Positions 23,403 through 33,170 of a stretch of DNA of 64,000 bases are shown piece by piece. Position numbers and translations under genes: made by a program. The stretch comes from Undaria pinnatifida (Eukaryota > Sar > Phaeophyceae > Laminariales > Alariaceae). The stretch spans positions 8,735,840 to 8,799,839 of the forward strand of contig JABAKD010000023.1 in assembly GCA_012845835.1 (NCBI GenBank), in the 5' to 3' direction. Under the pieces are notes generated by a model. The model ran no database searches and was not told the DNA's origin. It worked only from the letters and a program-made list of their open reading frames with translations. The first letter of the stretch is position 1; each line of letters starts with the position of its first letter.

Positions 23403-24097
23403 AACAACACTGCTGTTCCTTCCAAGGGAGAACCACAAAGAGGGAGCCCCGAAATGAGCGCCTAGACCACGGTGCCCGTTTCCATCGAAGGTTTGTCTGG
23501 CTCCATCAGCAAAGGTGTATGCAGGCCGATGGGCTCCCTAAGCAAGCAAGGTCACCGTCGCTGGTCCCTCGGTTGACTCCAGTATTATCGTTCGTGGCGC
23601 GTCGTGCATATGCCTCAGCCCCGAGACGCCAAAAAAGTTCAGGTCGACGGGCGATCTTGGGGCTTGTGCCGACAGCTCGAGGAGATGTGCAGTGCAACAT
23701 GCTGGCTGAGCGTGGAGCGAACAAGTCTGACGGCTGAGGGCTCAGGCAGTTCCGCCGTAGAGTGGCCCATGTGACCAACTAGCGGGGAACTGATGCGACC
23801 AAGAGCCCAAACGAGGAGTGTGCTCCGAAGAGCAGTGTTGTCCGCACGAAGTTGGAAGGTGTCGTCCATGTGGTACGTGCCCGGCGACCAAAAGGAGGCC
23901 CCCCTTCGCCATCTCACTGCTGTTGCGGTCGCCGTTGGAGAAGGAATGGCGCTCCCTCCACTAAGAAGCCACCCGTGAAGGAGCAGTGGTGGTGGGCTGG
24001 ATAGAAAGCAGAAGTGAAATCGCTACGAAAAAAACCAATTTGGCAGATTAGAAGAACGCTGCTACAATGGCAAGTAAAGCTTGAGACGACGCTATAG
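23403..24097. other. No gene identified
   Basis: Short frames only, none with a recognisable motif. It lies between the TIR element and the solo LTR. Confidence 0.3.
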
Positions 24098-24367
24098 TGT
24101 AAGGGTATTGGGCGGAGGCACAGAGTGTCCCCTGCAGGTCTGCCAATCGAGCAGGTCCTCGGAGAGTACTCACGTTCTTAGCCTGCGTAGAGACGTAGCG
24201 TTATTCGATTACACCAGAGCTCCGGATGGCTTCTGGGATCGGAGGCACGTGCCTCCGATCTATTTCCTGACTATCCCGAATATTTAATGCCAACCTTATC
24301 ATCCGAATCCCATCCAATTTTTTTTTTAATTCAGATAGTTACAGTCTTTCGAGGCCGTATCTTAACA
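24098..24367 (-). mobile_element. Solo LTR of gypsy family 1, 270 bp
   Basis: Minus-strand ends are TGTTAAGATACGG and CAATACCCTTACA, the expected TG...CA with short inverted ends. It matches 30637-30897 along its whole length. A perfect 24-bp palindrome centred on GCACGTGC lies at 24237-24260. A TATA-like ATTAAATATT lies about 35 bp upstream of the palindrome in the element's direction. Adjacent 5-bp flanks (TATAG and ATATT) do not match, so the insertion is rearranged or old. It cuts the 3' end of the gypsy family-2 fragment at 24.4-26.4 kb. Confidence 0.7.
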
Positions 24368-24369
24368 AT

Positions 24370-26430
24370 ATTCAAATAAAGTATAAAACTCAAATATCTA
24401 ATGTCAATTTCAAAACAATATTGCGTCTTGTACCGCCGTGGTCGTTTCATTGGGCATTTTACCGTACATAGAATGGTTGGATACATTTGGTCAGAGAGTT
24501 CAATTGTCAACATTTCTTTTTTTGTGAGCTCTTGAGATCTTGAGATACGTACAGGGAGGTCCATGGCCGATGGCACGGCACTTCCCCGTTCGATAACGAA
24601 CGAATAATACCATTGTGGACAGACCCACTCAGAGCCTACGAGGGGAAGTTCTCATAGCTGACGCCACCGGTTCCATGACGCGCCGGCCGCCTGCACGCCG
24701 CGCACAGCCTCTTTCGTCGGAAACTTGTCGATCCCAGCGAAAAGCACCCCTGCGTACTTGACGCTCGCGTGCACGCACATCGAACCTCCCGTGCCCCAAC
24801 GCGACAGCAAGTCCCACCAGCAGTTCTCGTTGCCAGGGATGTGAACGATGGTGTTCGGGAACTGTCCGAGAAACACACGCCATCCTTGTAGACGTTGTGC
24901 CACCGCTTTAGATGGGGGCGCTCCTTTTGCACCAAAAGTATATGCGAGGTTCAGATGGTCACAGTGAATAGCCACCCCACCCCACATCAGGTATGGCAGC
25001 CGCTTAATCGTGCTCACGATCGCAAACCTCTCCTTGTCCACAGTTGCCCATCGCACCTACGAACCCTTAAAAGGTCCATTCAGAAGTCCTAGTGGCTCAT
25101 GGAGCATGTCCTCGATTACAGCGCTGCCCGTCAACTCGACCGTCGGAATCTGGGTGATACAACTCCCCCAAAACTTGTCACTCGCATCAAGGAACATCGT
25201 CACAGAGAATCCTGGCTTTAGGTGATTCAGAGGCACCGCTTCGCTCACCCGTAGTCGCACAGCATCCCACGCGGCCGCACGCTCGTCCGTACACTCGCTG
25301 CTGACTATAACACGGCGCGCCGCCACGCGCTTGATGCGCCGAGTGTTGCGCAGGCACTCCTCGAGAAGCCCGCGCAACGGCGCTTCTAACTCCGCGAGCT
25401 CAGGCAGAGACGTTTGCATCCAGTTGATGGCTTGAAGGAACTGCCTGAGCTCACCGGCGGTTTCCGGCCGACGCAACTCACTTAGTCCCTGGGTGAGCCC
25501 AGGGTCGTGGCTCATCGTCTGTCCAGAGAAGATTTTCCCACAATACTTGATTTTCTTTCGAAAGAAAACGGCCTTGAGGGCTGCAACAAAATACCCACGC
25601 TCCAGCACGCGATCTAAAATCGCCTACAGTCTCTCAGGCATCTTCCCCCATATCACGATGTCGTGCACGCACACCAAACATATTATGTCGATGTATTCCT
25701 CCAAAACATCACCCGTTGTCGCCTGGATATATTCGGTAGCGTTCAGAACCCCCGGCGAAACACGACGTGGTGTAAACAACCCCTCCGGAGTGACCACGGT
25801 GAACATCTCCTGGCATCCGCACTAAGCGGCACCTGCCAGTAGCCTTGCAGCATATCCAGCGTGCACCATGCGGTCGCGCCCGCGAAAAGAGACGATTTGT
25901 CTTCCAGGTTTGGCATGGGCATAACCGCCGGTTCAAACGTGTTGTTGACGGCCCGATAGTCCGTGACCATGCGGTAAGAATTGGATTCCTTGGGAATTGC
26001 CATCGCCACACTTGCGTAGATCGCCTGCTGGTTCCGAAACACCATTCCGGCTGTTTCTAAGTTGGCCATGTGTTCGTGCGGCCGAGCCGCCTTGGCTAGT
26101 GGGGATACACGCGGCTACGCCCGCACCGCCCTTGCACCTGGATGAAGCCGCACCACCATGGGTACCACGCGTGCAGGTGGATCGCCTAACAATGCCCGAC
26201 GGAACACATCAAGTTCGGTGCGAAAAACGATATCGCGGAACATCTTCGCACATTCCGGTTGTAAGGCATGGTCAACAGCGTCATCGACCGCCGTCTCCAA
26301 CGCGCTTACACGGTCCTGCATCTCCACCTCGGAATCCTGGAGCATCATGGGTCGTTGGGACAGCAGCGTCAGTGTTACCTTATCTTCCACGTCACCTGAT
26401 GCATCACCGCCTGGTCTCAATGCTGTCGCA
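24370..26430 (-). pseudogene. pol: Gypsy family 2, fragment C1: linker, reverse transcriptase and RNase H
   Basis: In minus-strand order: a PR-RT linker (26420-26115, with ECAKMFRDIVFRTELDVFR); RT (26069-25743, VAMAIPKESNSYRMVTDYRA and CTLDMLQGYWQVPL); RT palm (25806-25624); RT thumb/connection (25608-25300, LRRPETAGELRQFLQAINWM); and RNase H (25230-24800). In RNase H, FLDASD, the Glu of ERFAIV, HCDHLNL and the Asp of WWDLLSRW keep the catalytic pattern. The YxDD box reads CVHDIVIWG, so its first Asp is His. A frameshift near 25.81 kb and a stop near 25.62 kb also break the frame. Integrase is missing; the solo LTR follows. The PGNENCWWDLLSRW motif is typical of a Ty3/gypsy group common in oomycetes and other protists, from memory. 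Confidence 0.85.
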
Positions 26431-27480
26431 CTTGGAGGCCCTTACGCAGCATGCCGCAGGGCGTCTCGCGGTTCCCGGTGCTTCCGGGGCTGCTGAGGCG
26501 AAGAAGCTGATGGATTCTTGTTCAGGCATTACAGCTATATCGGCGGAGCTGCTATAGGTCCTGCAGGAACAGCCGGGGATGACGCAAACCGCGTTAACGC
26601 AGGCGTTAATCGGGAATGCGCGTGAGGTGGCGTCTTTGGGCCAGGAGTGTGATATTGAGACGCAATCGTGCCCACTCCACTTAACAATCGATACACAATG
26701 GGGACCAGTCCGATTTACGATGCACTTTATCGTGTCCCTGGGGGGGGGGCGATGTGGTTATCATCGAGCAGAAGACGCTGAGAGAGAACTCGGTATCGAC
26801 GTCATGGCGCAGCTCAAGGCCTCTGTACTAAAGGCACAAGGGCGTCCGGATGGCGCAGGGATGGAGCTCATAGCTCGCACTGTGGGCGAGCCCAATGATA
26901 GTGCTGTGCTTCGAGCGTCGATGGCTGCCACAGTGTTCGTGCCGGGCGGTGACGCTCCAGTCGACGTGGACAATAAGGTCGCACTGACGCTGCCGTCTCA
27001 ACGACCCATGACATTCCAGCATTCCGAGGTGGAGATGCGGGATCATGTGGGCGTGTTGGAGACAGCTCCCCGCCCGAATGTGACAAGATGCTGGGCGATA
27101 TCATTTCTCGCACGCACCTTGACGTGTCATGTCGGGCGTTGTCGGGTGACTCACCTGCATGCAAGAAGTCTGGGGCGGCCCGGTTTCATTGAGGGGCAAG
27201 GGTGGTTGGGCGAAGCCCCCACCTGACCGTAATCTCCTCGGGGGAGTGCGGCAGAGTCGTGCCCCGACTTCCGCTCGGTAGTGACGAGACGCTTGTCGTC
27301 CAGGTGGCCTGGGAAGGGCCGAAGGAGGCGGAGATCATTTGGGAGCCGGTATCGCGCGTGCTTGATGGCGCGACGGCTGTGCTGCAAAAAGAGCTCAAGG
27401 CGCTGCGGCTGAAGATGTACCAGAAGCGGGGACTTGTACAGCGGTATGGGTTGCGTTTTTTTATCATATTGTTGTTTGGG
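26405..27480 (+). pseudogene. Gypsy family 2, fragment C2: gag start, protease remnant, linker, chromodomain
   Basis: Plus strand, head-to-head with C1. 26410-26557 reads gag-like EALTQHAAGRLAVPGASGAA then a stop. 26579-27190 continues with PLHLTIDTQWGPVRFTMHFI (the second half of a retropepsin-type domain), ELGIDVMAQLKASVLKAQGR and the same linker as C1 (SQRPMTFQHSEVEMRDHVGV). The Asp-Thr/Ser-Gly active site is not present. At about 27200 the sequence jumps straight to a chromodomain-like end (VVQVAWEGPKEAEIIWEPVS then RVLDGATAVLQKELKALRLK). RT, RNase H and integrase are therefore deleted. A non-autonomous deletion derivative or a pair of decayed insertions would explain it. Confidence 0.75.
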
Positions 27481-30110
27481 GGGGATCCCGAGTTTTGAGT
27501 TAGTTGCTGATTTTCGGTTTTATCGAAAATTTGAATTTCGAGTTTGTATTTTACTGGGCTTTTCTGCGCTGGGCGCTGATAGCACCTGACGCGGCCACAG
27601 ATGGCGGCTCATCGCCAAGGCTTGTGTATGGACAGAGCTTCTGTTTTACGGGTGACTTTTATAGTGAAATGCACGTTCCATGTGTGGTCTGGGTTCCGGC
27701 GAGATGCATGCGCAATTGGAGGGGTGACGCTTTCATCACCAATGCTCTCGAGCAAACCATGCGCACCAAGCTTCACGGTAGGAAGAAAGGCGCGTATCGT
27801 AGTGGGGAGGGGGAGCCTGCTTATTAGTGACCACGGGTTTTTAATATCCTCGAGGGATGGGGAAGGAGAAAGGGAAAAAGCAACCAAAATAGATGGTATG
27901 CGCCAAGAAAGGACCACTAGACAAAAAACGTGTGTCCTCAAGGGGCTTAGGGCTATACATGGACCGGAGAGGAAGAAGGAATCTGCCAGTCCCCTCCCCC
28001 GCCCACCCCCCCCCCGCTCCTTCTCACATCTCTATTTGTGCGTCCTTTGCGATATTCGACAGGAAGACATGCAGTGCGTTGCTTGCCTCAAAAGAGGAGG
28101 GATGCGTAGGATAGATTCTTGGGTTTCTCTCTTCTTCTACTTTGCTTTTTCTGACGGGTTACGGGGAAAAAAGGCACTGGTGGGGGCGGGGGGAGAGAGA
28201 GGCGAGAAACAAAACATCCCACCAACATTTGGCCTCTTTATTTTTCGGGGGTTATGATAGGGTGCGCCGAACGAAAAAAGAGGGCCGACTTAGGAAGAAG
28301 GGGGGAGGGGGGGGGGGGAGGCAATCAATGAATGCCAAATTCCTCGGGTACGCTTTAGGAGAAGTGGGCCGGGGCTACCGATTTGTGTTTGTAGGGCGCG
28401 GGGGGCGGTAGACAGGGAATAGTTGCGGGGGGTTGGGAGTGCGAAAGACTTTGAGATGGAAGAGGGGGAGGGGGTTGTTGTTTTCCATAAAGAGGAAAAC
28501 GTGTCACCCACACTCTATCGGAACAGACGATGAGTGTGTAAGAATAAGAAATATGAAAAAGCTTGGTCAATACCGACAATCGGCGGGTTGGTTGGATTTG
28601 ATGGCATACGGAGCGAAGGTCGTCGTGGAATTTCTGTGTGTGTGGTTGATTTTTTTTCCACGTTTGGTTTGTTTCCGTATGGTTAGCACTCAGAACATAT
28701 CATATTTTTGAAAAATGTGGATTTCTTGCCCGTGATGCCTAAAACACAAGCCAGATTTCGTCCACCCGATCGTCAGAGATGTATCGTAGTCTCCGCGCGC
28801 CAAACGGTCACTCGTAGATATATCCACCGTCTCCGTCGTGTCGTCTTGATGACCCGCTACTTCCTTTATTATATTTTTAAATGGTTATCAATTCAGTATG
28901 TAATCTCGCGCTTTCCTTTTCACTTCTCCCTCTCTAGACGTAACACAGATCCGGAGAAACTTATGAGGTTCTTCTTCCCCCCTCCCCACTACGATACGCG
29001 CCTTCATTTTTAGTGCGAAAATTTTCCTCCAACTGTTAATGTTGACCCTGGTGCCATATACCATTCGGAGGAGTTACCCACCGGTATCCTTCTCGATGCA
29101 CATACTTCCCGCAGCAATCGCAACAGCGTTTGTACCGCGGTTGGATACGCTTCCAAAACCGCGCATGTAATACGCATGATTACTGGACCCCACACTATCG
29201 CAAAGCAACACTAATAATATTATTTATACGTAATGGTAACAAGTTGTGCAAATCGTGTTCAGATACCGTAGATCGGAACCCGTTGAAAGTGAACGCGGGT
29301 AGTAGATGGTGAAAAGCTACGCGAGAATATCGGTGTGATCTGTTATCTGTTACACCCAGCAGCGCTCTGATCTGCCCCAATTTGAGAACCGTGCAGCATG
29401 CATATATTTGTCGCTGTCGCGCACACACCATCTTCCCCTGCATCGTGATGAGCATACAGCACGGCGTACGCCCTTAAGCGACAAAGGACTCTGTAAGCAC
29501 AGCGTATACGCCAACTTTCGTCAACAGTCACTTAGGACACATCGTTCGCTAGAGGTGCAACAACTTGTTTCGGACAGGGCCGTCAATTAAAGAGCTCTAT
29601 TCCAGTGCCTTCCTTGACAAAAAACACTGATTTCTTCATCTTAAAACAGAAAAAAATGGTGTGCGCATCTCTTTACGGCAGCATACATCTTGACCCAGAG
29701 AGAGAGAGTCGTTTCCTATTTTTTCGCACATCATTCGCTGTATATACCATACTATAGGTGCTGTTAGTACCTGTAGACCATGATACTGATCATCATCTTT
29801 TGCACGTCCGAATTCTTTGTTGAGCAGTCCGTTTCAGGGTCCGGTATGTAGCTCGAGACGCGTGCTTCTTTCGACAAGGTATCAAGTTATACCACTTTTT
29901 TGCACAACGTGCTTTCTGAATGAGAGAGACTCCTTACCCTCTTTGGAACCCCAAAATCCCTTCCTATACTAACTCCAAGGAAATATGTCCCCCAAAATGG
30001 TTTCCTGCTGTGGAGGCGTTAACCCAATATGTCGTCGGTTGAATTTCATGGTTTGTTTAGGAACATGTTTTTTTTCTATCTTTGTGTTGGGTTGTAAGGC
30101 TTAGTTTGGG
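27481..30110. other. No gene identified; G-rich and AT-rich patches
   Basis: A 218-codon plus-strand frame (27601-28257) is low in motif content and crosses poly-C and poly-G runs, so I do not call it. The start could include an eroded 3' LTR of family 2, since a G run (27478-27484) resembling a polypurine tract follows the chromodomain. Nothing else is supported. Confidence 0.3.
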
Positions 30111-30287
30111 TCGTGAAATTTTTCAGTGGGTCGCGTTTTCATTTTATCCTACAAGCTGCATGCAGTGGGTTGTTTGTTTGGGTGCTCGAGGTATCGATCC
30201 CCTTCAAGTCAGGAACTGGCACGAAACGTCAGCAAAATAGTAGACACTGTTGTAGCGGCAACTATCGACCGTACCATATTTCTATTA

Positions 30288-30348
30288 CAGCTACTATAGC
30301 TACTATAGTGGCTACTATAGCTACTATAGCTACTATAATAGCTACTTG
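30288..30348. repeat. Short tandem repeat (GCTACTATA)n
   Basis: About six units of GCTACTATA with one GTG variant, immediately left of the tRNA-derived repeat. Confidence 0.9.
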
Positions 30349-30349
30349 T

Positions 30350-30635
30350 TAAGGTATTAGTGGGGTATTGGTCCGTTTGACCACATAAAAAAGGTTAACC
30401 AATAGCTTACCCAAACTAAGCCTTATAACACTCTCCCCCCCACAGAAACGGCGAGATAGCAGGTCGGCCGGATATACGGGCGGATCTGTCAATATCCAAG
30501 CGGTTTCATCTCCTGGGGATACCGGGGAGAACATTTTTCAAGTTCGACATGGCGAAAGTCGAAAAAAGTTTGTTTATGGTGGGATTTGAACCAACGACCC
30601 CAAAAACCCATGTTCTATCGACGATGCCCTTCGTT
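30350..30635 (-). repeat. tRNA-derived SINE-like repeat, copy 2
   Basis: Same family as 10160-10505. On the minus strand the head reads GGGCATCGTCGATAGAACAT (A-box region), a loop, GTTGGTTCAAATCCC (exact B box) and ACCA. The body holds CCGGTATCCCCAGGAGATGA and GGCTTAGTTTGGGTAAGC, and the tail is GGTCAAACGGACCAATACCC. As in copy 1, a plus-strand LTR ending at a primer binding site (TGGTGGGATTTGAACC) is the alternative reading. The tRNA head directly abuts the family-1 LTR. Confidence 0.6.
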
Positions 30636-30636
30636 A

Positions 30637-30897
30637 GGTTATAGGTGGCGACACAAAATGCCCCCTGCAGGTCTGTCAAATGAGTCCTCGGAGATTACTC
30701 ACATTACTTTCGATGGTAGAGACGTTGCTTTATTCGATTCCATCAGAGCCTCGGATAGCTTCTGAGATCGGAGGCACGTGCCTCCGATCTATTTCCTAAC
30801 TTTCCCGAATATAAAACGCCAACGTTATCATGCGAAACTCATCCCAATAATTTCAAATTCGGATAATTACAGGCCTTTCGAGACCGTATCTTAACAC
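30637..30897 (-). mobile_element. Gypsy family-1 LTR, full length
   Basis: Aligned end to end with the solo LTR at 24098-24367, with the same palindrome around GCACGTGC at 30768-30791. The minus-strand start is TGTTAAGATACGG; the other end is decayed (ACCTATAACCTAACG). It is the 3' LTR of the pol fragment at 31.5-33.2 kb. Confidence 0.75.
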
Positions 30898-31479
30898 TAG
30901 CCCACCCTGATGAGTCGCATGTATATGCAGAAATGTGGGAGATTCGGGAAAACTCCGGTTCTACGAACTAGACCATGACTCGAAGATGCGGCTCCTCAAA
31001 TCCCGCTCCCACACCTCTAACCGCCTGGCTATAGAGCCAGAAACACGCGAAGAAAAACAGTTGAAAGAAACGCAGACCCTACAACAAGGCAAATGTCACC
31101 CATCCAAATCCTGCCGTGTGCCGCCGGTGTGGCGGGGCGGGGCAGAGAAGGCTCTAGAACCTGCCGCATGCCGCCGGTGTGGCGGGGGGGGGCAGGAAAG
31201 GCTCTACGGCAAACCAAATACAGAAATGGTGCTATGGCGAGGCGAGCCCTCGTCGATATGAAGGGATCACACACGATAATAGAAGGGAGAAATCATGCGA
31301 AAAACCTCCCGCAGGCCATCGACATGGCGGGGAGTTAGACGAGGAAACGACAAATACCCGGGATGGAAAGTGGCAACACCTACCGCCCCGCTACGGGGGG
31401 AAGGGTTTAGTCGAAAACCGAAGTAGAACATATACAACACACGAAAGGTAATAGATAACACACAGACCAATACATAACC
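30898..31479. other. Family-1 3' region with a short tandem duplication
   Basis: Lies between the LTR and the pol tail and is absent from the 11-kb copy. A duplication of about 58 bp around GCCGCCGGTGTGGCGGGG (31120 and 31171) is visible. No gene is supported. It also contains the tRNA-like segment annotated separately. Confidence 0.4.
30968..31043 (-). repeat. tRNA-like segment (A and B box), probably SINE-derived
   Basis: On the minus strand GGCTCTATAGCCAGGCGGTT then AGAG looks like a tRNA acceptor start and D-arm A box (TAGCCAGGCGG). About 30 nt later CTTCGAGTC resembles a B box (GGTTCGANTCC) with two mismatches. I could not draw a clean cloverleaf, so I do not call a functional tRNA. Confidence 0.4.
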
Positions 31480-33170
31480 CTGTACGTGTATCACGTTACA
31501 CGCGTCCAGGGTACCCTGGTCGCCCCACGTCTCTGGGCTGAGGATGGCGTCGGCAGGGCGAAATTGAACAATGACGAAATAGCGACAGCCCTGCGCTCAG
31601 ATAGCGGCGTTTTACCCCAACCCTGGCTCGTCACTGAGCAGGGGGTTCGGCATGACAGAAAGAAAACAATAATGGAAAGAACCGCCCCAAATCCCGACGA
31701 AGACTCTCAGGATACTACAAACAACCCAAAGACAAAGACTCAAACCTTATAATCCCAAAAATTGAAGAACTATCGAGGAGCGGTGGTGGCTTCAACTGGC
31801 CACGGCCGCGCCTCGGAATTCGTCTACGTTACGTTGGATCCCCCGAGGAAACGCACTGGCGATGTTAACTTGCAAGCACCAAGAGCCTCGTACGGTCCCA
31901 GTCGAAGTCATGAAGTGCGTCCGGGGAAGAGGACGTTTAATCGGTCCCGGGTCGTCCAGAAAGAAGACCAGGTATACCTTGTCATCGGTAGTGCTCACGC
32001 TGATTTTTCCAAGCCACCATAACCCATCGTCTCCCTTGTACCAAACGTGGGCTCCCTTAGGAAGTACTGCGTCGTGGTAGCGACGGAGCCAATCGGGGCG
32101 GGGAACACAGGCGTAGACTGGCGCTAGGAAACGTTCCCCTTTGTTGCGGGAGAGCTCGCGCTGTGCCGCCCCGATCCGCATTCGGCGGTACAGGTGGTTG
32201 GTTTATCAGTGCTGGTCCGGGGTTCCGGCCCAATAATGCATGATGTGGGAACGGGAGAGGTAGAGATCCATTTCTCGCTCCCAGGAAGGTTCGGAGAGTC
32301 CCGCCCAATGCGTCTTACATAGCACCACGATGACGCCACCTCGCCCCCGTACCGACTGATGACCAGTGATCTGCTCCACCTCCAGCCGTTGGAGGGGGGT
32401 CAAGATGTCGTGCCTATGTGACGTGGTACGGCGGGGACTTGTTAAAAAAAATGTTGATCACGTCCTGCCTTAGCCCCGCCGGTAGGTATTTCGGCATGTC
32501 CCCGCTGTGGTGGGGGTTGGAACAGGGATTGCAGCGCTCGATGGCCACACGCCGACGAACATCTGAACCGGTCGGATCAAAAGGGAAATCCAAATAGAGG
32601 TTACTCCCGGGCGATGAAGCGTCCGGGGTCTCGGCGGCGGAGCAGGGGCCGACTGCCAGTCAAGTTTAGCGCGGGTTTACCCTTGTGTGTACCTTGGCGT
32701 CGGTGTTCGCCTTCACACCCTGACGGATGGTAGAGGCAGAATTGTACACCCATGCCAAACCACCCACATCGAAGTCAGGTGCTGGACGCAGCGCGTCGGC
32801 GAGGGCAGAGTTTCTGCGGTTAACACGAGAAAAGGTGCGGGCGTGGTGTGCGCGGACAATGTCGTTCGCGCTCTTTTGCGGGTCATTGGCCAAGTCGCAA
32901 TAAACCAGGTGGTCACGGGGCCAGACTCTGGTGTCCCACGACACCAGTACGGTCGAAAACCGTCGAGAGGAAGCCGTGGCAGTCTACCCATGTGGACCTC
33001 GTTGGGCGCCAGACCCGTCGCCGCGCTGACGGAATTGCTGTGAGCGAATTGTGCGTGGGGCCGATGCAAGCCCCAATCGTCTTGTCGCTCGTCGACAGCA
33101 ATAGCCAGCATTTGGGCCATAGTGTGGTATACCCGCTCAACACCCTCGTTACAGTTGGGATGATATCGTG
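31480..33170 (-). pseudogene. pol: Gypsy family 1, copy B: integrase end, chromodomain and C-terminal tail
   Basis: Minus-strand order: RYHPNCNEGVERVYHTMAQM (integrase with the catalytic Glu, from 33170 down), VDERQDDWGLHRPHAQFAHS and ATGLAPNEVHMGRLPRLPL. Frame-shifted sequence follows. Then comes QRLEVEQITGHQSVRGRGG with LYKTHWAGLSEPSWEREM (chromodomain), and an open tail (32181-31792) containing PKGAHVWYKGDDGLWWLGKI and VYLVFFLDDPGPIKRPL. The tail extends about 80 residues past the usual end of the chromodomain and is better preserved than in copy A. The element is cut at 33170, exactly where the GST segmental duplication begins. Stops and at least two frameshifts make it non-functional. 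Confidence 0.8.

Noticed and set aside
27601-28257. 218-codon plus-strand frame
   Set aside because: No motif, crosses homopolymer runs, and no splice or homology support.
30968-31043. Functional tRNA gene
   Set aside because: A- and B-box-like blocks are present, but the acceptor and anticodon stems do not pair cleanly.
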